From CAZDDB01 sp963843285 (GTDB taxonomy: Bacteria > Acidobacteriota > HRBIN11 > JAKEFK01), in NCBI GenBank assembly GCA_963843285.1, contig CAWJJO010000017.1:131929-195928 (forward strand): a stretch of DNA of 64,000 bases, in the 5' to 3' direction. Under the pieces are notes generated by a model. The model ran no database searches. It worked only from the letters and a program-made list of their open reading frames with translations, and had not been told where the DNA came from. Positions 17,801-25,487 of the stretch are shown here, piece by piece (position 1 is the first letter of the stretch; every line of letters starts with the position of its first letter). The position numbers were made by a program, and so were the translations under genes.

Positions 17801-20766
17801 TTGTAGAACTTCCGATCGAAGAAAAACATGTGCCCAACATCTTTTTGAGCGGCGTTCTGGTCAGCGACCGCCAGATCTTTATGGATACCAAACAGGTTGT
17901 GGTTCCTCCGGTCGAACATTTTCTGCAAGTCGATGTGAAGCCGGACCGCAGTCAATATCAGCCGCGTGAAGATGGATCTCTCACTGTCACTACTCGCGAT
18001 CATGAAGGAAAACCGGTGTCAGCAGAAGTTGCACTAGGATTGGTGGATGAATCGGTATTTTATATTCAGCAGGATTACGCGGGTGATCCGCGCCAGTTCT
18101 ACTACGGCACAAAACGCCAGCAACGCACACAAACGCAAAGCACATTCAACATGAAAAGCTACACACGACTCGTTGTGGGCGGCGACGATGTTTTGCGAGA
18201 CGAGCGTGAAATGGATCGAATCACCGTAGGTACCGAAGGTGCAACTCCGACTGCATATGACTCTTTCGAGCAATTGAAAAGTCTGGGCTATGTTTCAAAT
18301 GCGCAGGTAGCCCGGAAATCGGAAGCGCGCAGCGACGTCGCAAAGGATGGTTCCGCGATGCCGGCGTCTGCACCTGCGCCAATGGAAATGAAAGCTGCTA
18401 TCGGTGGAATCGCCGGAGGCAAAGTGGGCGGAGTCCAACCTCCAGAACCAAATGTGATTGTCCGCAGTGATTTTCGCTCGACAGTGTTGTGGCAACCGGA
18501 TGTTGTGACGGGCAAGGACGGAACGGCGACAGTAAAGTTGAAGTTTCCTGATGCGCTGACTTCCTGGAAAGCAACGGCCAGGGTGATTACAGCGGGAAAT
18601 CAGTTTGGTATCGCCTCCAACTCCACACGGACACGCCAACCGTTGATCGTGCGTTTGCAAGCACCGCGCTTCTTTGTCGTAGGAGACACTGTCACGATCT
18701 CCGCGATCATCAATAACAATACAGATTCTGCTTTGAGCGTATCTTCTTCGCTGGAAGCCGCCGGCGTATCGCTCGGGAAATCCGAGCAGGCGGCAGTGAA
18801 TGTTCCGGCAAACGGCGAGAAACGGGTCGATTGGTCGGTATCTGTGCAGCAGGCAGGTGACGCAAGGTTGAAAGTTACAGCGCGCGGCGGATCATACGCC
18901 GATGCGATGGAGAAAATGTATCTCGTCTACGAACACGGCATCGAAAAGTTTGCTGCAAAGTCGGGCAAAGTTCGAGGCGAGGATGTGACCGTGAATTTGC
19001 AAATCCCGGCGGAACGGAAAAAAGAATCTACCACCATGACTGTACAGATAACGCCCAGCATGGCGGTTACTATGCTGGACGCGCTTCCGTATCTGATTGA
19101 CTATCCATACGGCTGCACCGAACAAACCATGAGCCGTTTCCTGCCGGCTGCAATCGTTGCAAAAACGCTGAAGGACCTTGGCCTACCTCAGTCCAGCATT
19201 GAAGGAAGATTGTTTGGTGGAATCGAGCCGGAGAGCGCTGGCAAGACACATCCAAAAGGGAAGAAGGATCTCCGTGAGCTGAGCAAGATGATTCGTGAAG
19301 GACTCGATCGTCTCTACGATTTTCAGCACCCAGACGGCGGATGGGGGTGGTGGAAAGAAGGGGAGAGCGATCATTTCATGAGCGCGTACGTTGTTTGGGG
19401 AATGACGGTTGCGCAGAAGGCGGGAATTGAAATCCGCGGCGATGTATTGAATCGCGGCGTGGATTTTCTGCAGAAGGAGCTTGTCGAAGAAGAGGAATCG
19501 TACGATGAGCAGGCGTGGATGCTTCATGCTCTTTCGGCCCATCACAGCACAGCAGGCTCGTTTGAATCGAGAGCATTTGATAACTTGTGGAACAATCGCG
19601 ACAGACTCAATGCATATACACGCGCGCTGCTGGCATTGAGCGCACAGTCATACGGCTATAAAGACAAAGCCGATGTGCTGCTTCGCAATCTGGAAAACGG
19701 CGTCAAGATCGACAATGCGCCGGATACATCCATTGTAATGCGGGGCGCGCAGCAATCGAGCGATGCAGTCATCGGCACGGCGCACTGGGGCGAAGACGGC
19801 ATCTACTGGCGCTGGTCCGATGGCGGAGTCGAGGCAACATCGTTTGCACTGCAGGCTTTCCTGGCAATCGATCCGCAAAACAAGCTAGTAGAACCCATAA
19901 CCAATTGGTTATTAAAGAACCGTCGTGGAGCGCAGTGGAGCAATACGCGCGATACGGCCATCACTGTGCTAACGATGACGGATTATCTGCGCAAGAGCGG
20001 CGAGCTGAAGACAGCGCTGGAATACGAATTGTCTGTAAACGGAATTGTGATCGCTACAAAACGCGTCACCCCGGAAGAGATTCTCACTGCGCCCAGCCAG
20101 TTTGCTGTGGATCGCAAGTACATCAAAGATGGGGTGAACGAAATCCGGATTCGCCGCAAATCGGGTGATGGTCCGATCTACTTTGCGGCTTACACAAAAT
20201 ACTTCAGTCTCGAAGAGCCCGTGACTGCTTCCGGCAACGAGATTTTTGTGCGCCGCCAGTACTACAAGTATGTGGGCAAACCTACGTTGCTGAAAGGCTA
20301 TGTATATGAACGGCATGCGCTCAACGATGGAGAAAGTGTGAAAAGCGGGGAACGCGTGGAAGTGGTCGTTACCATCGAAGCTAAAAACAACTATGAGTAT
20401 TTGGTGTTCGAAGACTTGAAGCCGGCCGGATTGGAAGCAGTGGCTGTGCGAAGCGGCGAACCGCTGTACGCGAAGGAAATCAAATCGGGGGCGATTGGGT
20501 CCAAGGTCCAAAGTCCAAAGTCCAAGGTTGAGTATGTTGAGCAGGCCGACTACACCGGAAGAGATCGGTGGGTGTATCAGGAATTGCGCGACCGCAAAGT
20601 TGCCTTGTTCGTGGACAAGTTGCCCGAAGGGGTTTGGGAGATCCGGTACGATCTGCGCGCCGAAGTGCCCGGCAGTTTCCATGCCCTGCCGTTGATGGGC
20701 TATGCGATGTATGTGCCCGAGATCCGCGCTAACGACGTGGAACTGCGGATCAAAGTGGAAGACTAG
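14893..20766 (+). CDS. Giant thioester-containing alpha-2-macroglobulin family protein
   Basis: 1957 residues from ATG 14,893 (AGGAG at 14,881-14,885; signal peptide to about residue 22). The N-terminal 250 residues are helical and TPR-like (AERYYAEGSYARAHDIYTKL). Macroglobulin beta-domains follow (AYRPAEQAQWKFVARRYDG; LPEFKVTIQTPEEN). SDFRSTVLWQPDVVTGKDGT precedes the complement-like part, and the thioester site GCTEQ is at 1407-1411 with both Cys and Gln present. Bacterial relatives trap proteases in the periplasm or on the surface through this bond. No PBP1C-type peptidoglycan synthase, the usual partner, is adjacent. The short tract SKVQSPKSKV is encoded by a micro-repeat at 20,498-20,528. 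Confidence 0.93.
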   Translation: MKLRVSILAALLGIGITMLLAQQPDHESMKADAERYYAEGSYARAHDIYTKLDGAKLSASEARWVQFRLADTLWRSQAATETADSTKFDQARQQLEVLVRDITREEDRDRIWVEVQESLGDFYWTRRDSRNWSQGWAYYQQALDWWAGSDNIELGRQRYLKIVWTIARPAWVEPYYYYGYYGNIVPLETLQNVLKIAQNENDKAHAHYLIAMTLRYQGGDYAQRNRIPEEFEAALKAGKSSDWYDDSLFYYAEWMMQSGRMIRKEDGQFRQEPDFAKALELFRQLIAQHVKGESKYYDQAKQQIENITKPVVSVSVTNIFLPGSEIQYYVSWRNTKRIDMDLYPVDLNRDVQFTKDTSSGAWLQQINITGRKPLKSWSKETADKGDYKPGQETMRLDGKLPSGAFLLEAKITGASARELILVTDTSLVLKTSGKKALIYYCSAMNGAPISGAAVKVWEKYYNGSEHVWRLNDLTTNQDGLALAELFESTNNSELFVSAISKDRQAFSTGYGYGYYSQPEQWRIYAFTDRPAYRPAEQAQWKFVARRYDGAVYSTPANQTIEYELYDPRGTKVKEEKVKLNAFGSAWGSLDLTEAMPLGEYRVNFYDEGRHNGIGSATLLRIEEYKLPEFKVTIQTPEENGKKKAFRLGDSVEVNVQAEYYFGGGVSNANVELLIYQNPFYQWWSPVREFPWYYEDTRPQYYYGNGQIIKRETLKTDATGKAVLSFDTPKGTGQDLQYRIEARVTDASRREITANETVRVTRQTYYVYPQPKHYLYRPQDKVEIDIKALDANDQPVAVEGMVKVTRDFWFEIWLDPDGKEVKGPELQELRDRLGIFPPPPSPDGQSWKLKFRGYQHDDILTRAVKTDANGEAEFTFTPERDGYYRVHWTSEDKDAPVMAETTVWVATNATTELGYRHGGLEIIVDKDTFRAGQTAPVMLSVPANDRYVLFSVEGEDLYSYQLVHLTGTVKLVELPIEEKHVPNIFLSGVLVSDRQIFMDTKQVVVPPVEHFLQVDVKPDRSQYQPREDGSLTVTTRDHEGKPVSAEVALGLVDESVFYIQQDYAGDPRQFYYGTKRQQRTQTQSTFNMKSYTRLVVGGDDVLRDEREMDRITVGTEGATPTAYDSFEQLKSLGYVSNAQVARKSEARSDVAKDGSAMPASAPAPMEMKAAIGGIAGGKVGGVQPPEPNVIVRSDFRSTVLWQPDVVTGKDGTATVKLKFPDALTSWKATARVITAGNQFGIASNSTRTRQPLIVRLQAPRFFVVGDTVTISAIINNNTDSALSVSSSLEAAGVSLGKSEQAAVNVPANGEKRVDWSVSVQQAGDARLKVTARGGSYADAMEKMYLVYEHGIEKFAAKSGKVRGEDVTVNLQIPAERKKESTTMTVQITPSMAVTMLDALPYLIDYPYGCTEQTMSRFLPAAIVAKTLKDLGLPQSSIEGRLFGGIEPESAGKTHPKGKKDLRELSKMIREGLDRLYDFQHPDGGWGWWKEGESDHFMSAYVVWGMTVAQKAGIEIRGDVLNRGVDFLQKELVEEEESYDEQAWMLHALSAHHSTAGSFESRAFDNLWNNRDRLNAYTRALLALSAQSYGYKDKADVLLRNLENGVKIDNAPDTSIVMRGAQQSSDAVIGTAHWGEDGIYWRWSDGGVEATSFALQAFLAIDPQNKLVEPITNWLLKNRRGAQWSNTRDTAITVLTMTDYLRKSGELKTALEYELSVNGIVIATKRVTPEEILTAPSQFAVDRKYIKDGVNEIRIRRKSGDGPIYFAAYTKYFSLEEPVTASGNEIFVRRQYYKYVGKPTLLKGYVYERHALNDGESVKSGERVEVVVTIEAKNNYEYLVFEDLKPAGLEAVAVRSGEPLYAKEIKSGAIGSKVQSPKSKVEYVEQADYTGRDRWVYQELRDRKVALFVDKLPEGVWEIRYDLRAEVPGSFHALPLMGYAMYVPEIRANDVELRIKVED
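20498..20528. repeat. GTCCAAA-type micro-repeat inside the macroglobulin gene
   Basis: Four imperfect copies of GTCCAAAG/GTCCAAGG in tandem, in frame, encoding SKVQSPKSKV. The repeat is out of character with flanking codons and resembles dispersed GTCCAAAGTCC tracts usually seen between genes. Confidence 0.6.
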
Positions 20767-20785
20767 AATTCTCGTTTGGGTGATT

Positions 20786-20865
20786 TCTCCCCCTTATGAA
20801 GGGGGAGATTAAGAAGGGGTTGGAAGACAACCTCCCCCTAACCCCCTCCTTTATAAGGAGGGGGT
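20786..20865. terminator. Two strong hairpins between convergent genes
   Basis: Stem 1: TCTCCCCCTT/AAGGGGGAGA (20,786-20,808) with a 3-base loop. Stem 2: ACCCCCTCCTT/AAGGAGGGGGT (20,841-20,865) with a 3-base loop. Both are perfect. They fill the 128-base gap between convergent genes and may stop transcription from both sides, though no clear U-run follows. The sequence also resembles dispersed CTCCCCCTT repeat elements. Confidence 0.6.
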
Positions 20866-20894
20866 CTTCAAGGCACAGAAATCAAATCAAGGAT

Positions 20895-22577
20895 TTACTG
20901 ACCTTCGTAGTGGAATTCGGCTTCCAGAATATCGAGCACGCCATTCTTGTCAACGTCGGGATCGAACCTCGTCAGGTTGGTTGCTTTTGGCTGAGCCTGG
21001 TTGCTGATATTTCCGGTGCGACCGTCATGAGGAGCGTGACAGCCATAACACTGCCGGATTTCGCCTGCCTTCAGGGTTGTTCCAAAACGTTCGCGCACAA
21101 CGACTTTGCCGCTTCGATCCACCAGCTCCCAGAGCAACGGAGTGTCCATCGGAACCAGAGCAGCGAAAGAACCATCCGTGAATACCGGCGCTTTTCCCAA
21201 TTCCACGAATTTTGTAGAGGAGTATTTTGCGAAAGATCGATTTGTGTTTCGTTGCCGCTTCATCTTTAAGATTCGCACGAACTCAATCGACCCTGGCTGC
21301 GGAACCGGCTGTGAATCTCCATTGACGACTTTTTTCGAATTGACGCCGCGGTTGAAGACATCCAGGCTATTGATCATGGCGTATGGAATCTCGGGAATTG
21401 AAACCCCGATGGAAAAAGGGATCGCGCGCCGTGAGGTCACTTCTACCGGCTGCCAGCACCAGAATTTGGAATCCTCATAAATTGTCTCCTGATTCTTTCC
21501 ATCCGCGGATAACCGAACGATTTTGAAGTCCGGAATTTCCGATGGCTTGAATTGCGCTTTGCTCTGATAAACAGGTCCGGACGCATAGCTTGCAAGAATG
21601 GATCCGTCCGACAATGGATATGGATCGCGCCACCGGCCGCCCGGATTGTTTTCCTTCAGGTCAAAGACGTTGGCCGTCAAGAATGCAGGCGCTTCCCGAT
21701 CGTCATTGCGAGTGTATTTCATGGTTACAGTCGATCCCGCGCCAAAAGTCTTTTCTTGATTTGTAAATGTTCCAATCAATTCCTCTTTTCCGGGAACTTC
21801 ACGAACCTGAATGTATCCACCCGCAAAATCGGGGATTGTGTGTGTGCCGAAGAGAGGATGATCAAAAGCGCTGCCGTCACGGTAAACAAACCAGGGAAGA
21901 AACCGGCTCACCGCCAGCGGATCCGGAGTCTTCTGAATACTCTTACGACGATCGTGATAATCAAATTCGGAGAAGAGTATCACACCATAACCCAGCGACT
22001 GCACGAACAGGGAAACGGGATTGGATTGCCCGCCGGGATTGGCGTTCAGCGAGATTGCGCCGGTTCCATCTTCATACATGATATGCAATTGAGCGGACGG
22101 ATGATTTTGGAATGGTTCCGCAAGACCGAGGCGATCCGACAGAAAAGCAATCTTCTCATATGGTAGATATGCAGGGTCAAAATCGTTGACGCGTGAATTT
22201 TGACTCAACTTTCTCAGGTTGTTTCCGTCGACATCGCATTCATAAATCTGCCATTTTCCATTTCCACCCTGTTTCATCGCAAAGATCACTTTGCGTCCGT
22301 TTTCTGAAATTTCAGGGTCCCGTACCGCAATATCGGCGCCGCCGACAAGCATGCGAAGCTCTCCGGAAGGAGTGAGCAGAAAAAGGCCGCCGCCGGTAGG
22401 TTGATCCAGGGCGGGATGCGCGCCCCGAAAATTCCCGATCACATCTTGAATCGCCCCCCCGCTGTGATCTACTTTTGTTTGTTTTACAAACACAACGGGA
22501 TGGTCAAGAGCGGCTGAGAATGAAGGATTCTGATTCAGAAGGAAGAAAGCAAGCACAAGCGACACTACCAGCAGCAT
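20895..22577 (-). CDS. Secreted TolB-like propeller with C-terminal c-type heme site (HzsA-related)
   Basis: 560 residues from ATG 22,577 (AGGAGG at 22,582-22,587 on the minus strand). A signal peptide ends near NPSFSAALD. The body shows TolB/WD-like blades (AVRDPEISENGRKVIFAMKQ; VNDFDPAYLPYEKIAFLSDR). A single c-heme motif CYGCH is at residues 510-514, with the later DPDVDKNGVLDILE resembling a calcium loop. This order matches proteins related to the alpha subunit of hydrazine synthase. Only one heme motif is seen here and there are no beta or gamma subunits nearby, so hydrazine synthesis is not implied. Likely a periplasmic electron-transfer or redox enzyme. Confidence 0.78.
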   Translation of the reverse strand: MLLVVSLVLAFFLLNQNPSFSAALDHPVVFVKQTKVDHSGGAIQDVIGNFRGAHPALDQPTGGGLFLLTPSGELRMLVGGADIAVRDPEISENGRKVIFAMKQGGNGKWQIYECDVDGNNLRKLSQNSRVNDFDPAYLPYEKIAFLSDRLGLAEPFQNHPSAQLHIMYEDGTGAISLNANPGGQSNPVSLFVQSLGYGVILFSEFDYHDRRKSIQKTPDPLAVSRFLPWFVYRDGSAFDHPLFGTHTIPDFAGGYIQVREVPGKEELIGTFTNQEKTFGAGSTVTMKYTRNDDREAPAFLTANVFDLKENNPGGRWRDPYPLSDGSILASYASGPVYQSKAQFKPSEIPDFKIVRLSADGKNQETIYEDSKFWCWQPVEVTSRRAIPFSIGVSIPEIPYAMINSLDVFNRGVNSKKVVNGDSQPVPQPGSIEFVRILKMKRQRNTNRSFAKYSSTKFVELGKAPVFTDGSFAALVPMDTPLLWELVDRSGKVVVRERFGTTLKAGEIRQCYGCHAPHDGRTGNISNQAQPKATNLTRFDPDVDKNGVLDILEAEFHYEGQ

Positions 22578-22579
22578 AT

Positions 22580-22605
22580 TGCCTCCTTTATACATATAGG
22601 AGGCA
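22580..22605 (-). promoter_or_regulatory. Hairpin that pairs the ribosome-binding site of the HzsA-like gene
   Basis: In the mRNA, UGCCUCCU (22,605-22,598) can pair perfectly with AGGAGGCA (22,587-22,580) across a 10-base AU-rich loop; the start codon follows two bases later. The second arm contains the Shine-Dalgarno sequence itself, so the folded form should hide it. It could be an RNA thermometer or a site opened by a ligand or protein. Confidence 0.55.
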
Positions 22606-22638
22606 GTATCGTTGTCATTTCCTTCGCAAACTTGCGAT

Positions 22639-22799
22639 GCAGGCCGGAGAAGCTGTGAAAAAATCGAAGCAAGACGCATGTTTGCGGTTTGTAACGCTGG
22701 CCTCCGGCCGGCTCCTCGTCGAGTTCTGCCGGCGAGACGCCGGCGCTACAAACCGTAAATCAGCCTCGTGCCGATTTTTTCACAGCTTGGGAGGCCTGC
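22639..22799. repeat. 161-bp nested inverted-repeat element, family 1 copy A
   Basis: The outer arms GCAGGCC/GGCCTGC and the 17-bp arms at 22,650-22,666 and 22,772-22,788 are perfect inverted copies. An inner pair (TTTGCGGTTTGTAACGC / GCGCTACAAACCGTAAA) is nearly perfect. It lies between two same-strand genes. The inner core recurs at 43,403-43,573 and 52,559-52,636. It contains no open frame of note. Confidence 0.7.
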
Positions 22800-22839
22800 G
22801 ACCCATAACCAGGCGGACGCCTGCGCTCCATATCCTGCC

Positions 22840-23595
22840 CTACGAGCCGGAGATCGTCAATGAAGTCATCGAAATGGAGCCGTAGATCACTGTGTCATTG
22901 AAGAATGACACAGTTTCATTCTTGTCTTTCAATGCAAGAACGTAAAGCAATGGGAGATAATGCTCAGGGGTTGGGACGGACAACTGAACTTCGGTTCCCA
23001 GAGTTTGATATTGGGTGAGTTGGCGGTGTTCTTCGCCGGCAATCAGTGTCTTCAGTAATTCGTTCGCTTTCACCGCCCAATCAAATCCCGAATCGCTATT
23101 CCATTCCATCATTCGCAGATTGTGGACGATGTTTCCGCTTCCGATGATCAAGACATTCTCATTTCGAAGAAAAGTTAGTTCTTTTGCCAGTTCATAATGC
23201 GCTTGCGGAGTTTTATTACAGTCCAGGCTCATTTGAATTACGGGGACATCAGCATTCGGAAACAAGTGTGTCAGAACGCTCCAACAACCGTGGTCCAGGC
23301 CCCAATTGAAGTCCAGTTCGATCTCCGGAATCGTCCGTCTGATTTTCTCCGCCAATCCGGGATTACCGGGCGCAGGATATTGAACTGCAAATAGCTCTCC
23401 GGGAAACCCGTAGAAATCGTGAATGGTCGGAGGTTTGTTCATTGCGGTGACAAACGTTCCACTCGTTTCCCAGTGAGCGGAAATACAGACCACTGTGTCC
23501 GGTCGCGGAATTGATTTTGCGGCGAGCTTCCAACCATTTGTGAATTCGTTATCCGAAATTGCGTTCATTGGACTGCCGTGGCCCAGAAAGAGCAT
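22840..23595 (-). CDS. ygiD: 4,5-DOPA extradiol dioxygenase-like (LigB family)
   Basis: 251 residues from ATG 23,595. MLFLGHGSPMNAISDNEFTN, VVCISAHWET, NWGLDHGCWSVLTHLFP and IIGSGNIVHNLR are the four landmark stretches, with the three iron/zinc-binding histidines. Family members cleave catechols such as L-DOPA with O2 in the cytosol, though YgiD homologues vary in substrate. Codons upstream in the same frame come from a heptamer tandem repeat (23,605-23,632), which lies just 10 bases before the ATG and contains no Shine-Dalgarno, so the start is not fully certain. Confidence 0.88.
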   Translation of the reverse strand: MLFLGHGSPMNAISDNEFTNGWKLAAKSIPRPDTVVCISAHWETSGTFVTAMNKPPTIHDFYGFPGELFAVQYPAPGNPGLAEKIRRTIPEIELDFNWGLDHGCWSVLTHLFPNADVPVIQMSLDCNKTPQAHYELAKELTFLRNENVLIIGSGNIVHNLRMMEWNSDSGFDWAVKANELLKTLIAGEEHRQLTQYQTLGTEVQLSVPTPEHYLPLLYVLALKDKNETVSFFNDTVIYGSISMTSLTISGS

Positions 23596-23604
23596 GACTA
23601 GAAG

Positions 23605-23632
23605 GATGAGGGATAAGGGATGAGGGATGAAA
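23605..23632. repeat. Tandem heptamer (GATGAGG)4, imperfect, in front of the dioxygenase start
   Basis: Units GATGAGG, GATAAGG, GATGAGG, GATGAAA lie end to end. The tract is in the leader of the dioxygenase gene (minus strand) and might vary in copy number. Confidence 0.6.
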
Positions 23633-23650
23633 ACGGGAAAAGAGAGGAAA

Positions 23651-24796
23651 TCACGAGACAGACAGTTGAGAGAGAGTGCGACCGGTTTCGAGGATTTGGT
23701 TTTCGTGTAGCGGGATCGAATGGCCGAGAGCTTCGGCACGGAGTCGCAGTTCCCGGTACAGGTGAAAACGGAACGGGGCTACCAGCGTATAATCGGACGT
23801 CAAAGACAGCAGCAATTCGCTATTCTCTTCCGGATAGGTTCGGGTCAGTATGTCCACACGCTCCTGATACCACTGATCGCTCACTTCCTGGCGCGCGCGT
23901 TTCCGTTCCAGAATCATCAACTGGCGCGCGCGATCCATAATTTCGGGATGATGGTTGACTCCAAAGATGCGCGGCATAATTCCCGCTTCATCTCTTATCC
24001 ATTCGACCATCGTAAGCGCCTCGCCATGCCCACCGTTTGAGCCTTGCGTTTCGTATCCAATTGCAGTCAGATCCTTCGACAGCGGAGCGCTTGGAATCAG
24101 ATCGAACAAACGATTGTCCACAACCCGCAATCTTCCGGTTTCAGGCAATGCTTCGGCAAATCGCCCAAACCAGGGATGCTTTCTGGCTTCAGGTGTCAGA
24201 ATATTTTCTAGAATCCCGGTACTCTTTCCGCCTTTTTCGGGACCGCGAAGCTGCGGTTCGGCGATGCCAGCCCAGCGGCACATGACTCCAAACGTGTGGC
24301 ACACCGCAAGTAAAACCGCATTCCTGTGACTGTGAATTGCATCGAACAGATCAAAAACCCTGCCTTCCCAGGATGGATCTTCGAGAATTCCCTGACTTCC
24401 TTCCGACTGACCGTCGTTCAACTTCGGATCGATATTTCCCGGACCACCGGTCCCAAGATATATGTTCAAATGTTGATTCGGATCCTGCGGCACCATGCCA
24501 CTACGCCGTACATCATAGGAAAGCGCCCGAAGTCGGAGGCCAGTGGATTTCAGAATTTCAAACGTATCGCACGCGGCGTCCTGCACAAGATGAACCAGAG
24601 AATCATGACCTAGATTCGGCCATCCATGATTCATATCGAGCACAGCTACATCGATGATCCGGTCGTCTGCGGCCGGTACTTGTTCCGGGGTCTCAATCCG
24701 TTGATAGTCGAATATGCCGCACGGGACCGTGACTGGACAATCCGAGAAACAGAATTGAGGACCGTGGAGAACCTTGTGCTGACAGGCAATCGGCAT
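23651..24796 (-). CDS. Class I glutamine-amidotransferase-like protein
   Basis: 381 residues. GTGGPGNIDP (oxyanion-loop-like), LAVCHTFGVMCRWAG (candidate nucleophile Cys) and FGVNHHPEIMDR (His and Glu of the triad) follow in the usual order for the GATase1 fold. The N-terminal 60 residues are Cys-rich (CQHKVLHGPQFCFSDCP). Length and flanking parts differ from known biosynthetic amidotransferases, so the amide acceptor is unknown. Transcribed in the same direction as the DOPA-dioxygenase-like gene, 55 bases upstream of its start. Confidence 0.75.
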   Translation of the reverse strand: MPIACQHKVLHGPQFCFSDCPVTVPCGIFDYQRIETPEQVPAADDRIIDVAVLDMNHGWPNLGHDSLVHLVQDAACDTFEILKSTGLRLRALSYDVRRSGMVPQDPNQHLNIYLGTGGPGNIDPKLNDGQSEGSQGILEDPSWEGRVFDLFDAIHSHRNAVLLAVCHTFGVMCRWAGIAEPQLRGPEKGGKSTGILENILTPEARKHPWFGRFAEALPETGRLRVVDNRLFDLIPSAPLSKDLTAIGYETQGSNGGHGEALTMVEWIRDEAGIMPRIFGVNHHPEIMDRARQLMILERKRARQEVSDQWYQERVDILTRTYPEENSELLLSLTSDYTLVAPFRFHLYRELRLRAEALGHSIPLHENQILETGRTLSQLSVS

Positions 24797-24861
24797 AAAT
24801 AAGGATGTTTCTACTTTACCTTATCTTACGCCGCGAATCTATACGTCGCTAATTGATCTGA

Positions 24862-25392
24862 TCAATTCGAACCATCAGAATTTGGATTGCCTCCCGCTGA
24901 TGGAGGCATTTCCGGCGCAGGCCCCTGCAAGTCCTCACGCGTCTCTGGCTGTGCAATGTTTCCACCAATCGTTCTACCCGGTGTGCCATCCGCACCCGCT
25001 GTGGCCTCCGTATAGTCCGGATTTACATCAATGACTCCGAAGTAGGGGTCTCTGGAAGGGTCTCGCGTCATCGGAGCGTCACTCTGCAACTCCGGACGTC
25101 CATCAGTATATCCTCCACCAAAATTTTTCATGCGTAGAAATTCTTCAAGCGAAGGTACTTGGGATACGGTGTCACCCCCTTCACCTGTTGTGTACTTTAT
25201 TTCCTTTCCGTCCTTGTCAGTTTTAGTGGTTTTTTTCTTGCCGTCGGAATATACAGTTTTAGTGGTCTCGCCGTCCTTTGTAGTTACAGTCTTTTCCTTA
25301 ATGTTGCCTCCATCATACAAGCTGGTCAGTTTAGTCCCATCTGCGGTCTCGATGGTCATTTTAGTGCGGATGACTCTAATCGCCAACTTCAC
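24862..25392 (-). CDS. Polar low-complexity protein, unknown
   Basis: 176 residues without signal peptide or membrane helix. The N-terminal half has repeated short KDGxxxK units (TTKDGETTKTVYSDGKKKTT, KTDKDGKEIKYTTG), suggesting a beta-repeat. The C-terminal half is rich in Gly, Pro and Asp. Start could be Met1 or Met12. No family is recognised; a small extracellular or cargo-like protein is possible but unproven. Confidence 0.55.
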   Translation of the reverse strand: MKLAIRVIRTKMTIETADGTKLTSLYDGGNIKEKTVTTKDGETTKTVYSDGKKKTTKTDKDGKEIKYTTGEGGDTVSQVPSLEEFLRMKNFGGGYTDGRPELQSDAPMTRDPSRDPYFGVIDVNPDYTEATAGADGTPGRTIGGNIAQPETREDLQGPAPEMPPSAGGNPNSDGSN

Positions 25393-25448
25393 TTATCTTG
25401 TTGCGTCGCCACGGAATATATGCTTTTCCACTAGATCCTGCAGATTAG

Positions 25449-25478
25449 TTTCCCCCTTAAGTTCATACGGGGGAGAAA
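25449..25478 (-). terminator. Imperfect hairpin downstream of the decarboxylase gene
   Basis: TTTCCCCC and GGGGGAGAAA nearly pair around a 12-base loop, 10 bases after the decarboxylase stop. No U-run; a repeat fragment is an alternative. Confidence 0.35.
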
Positions 25479-25487
25479 GCCTCAAAA

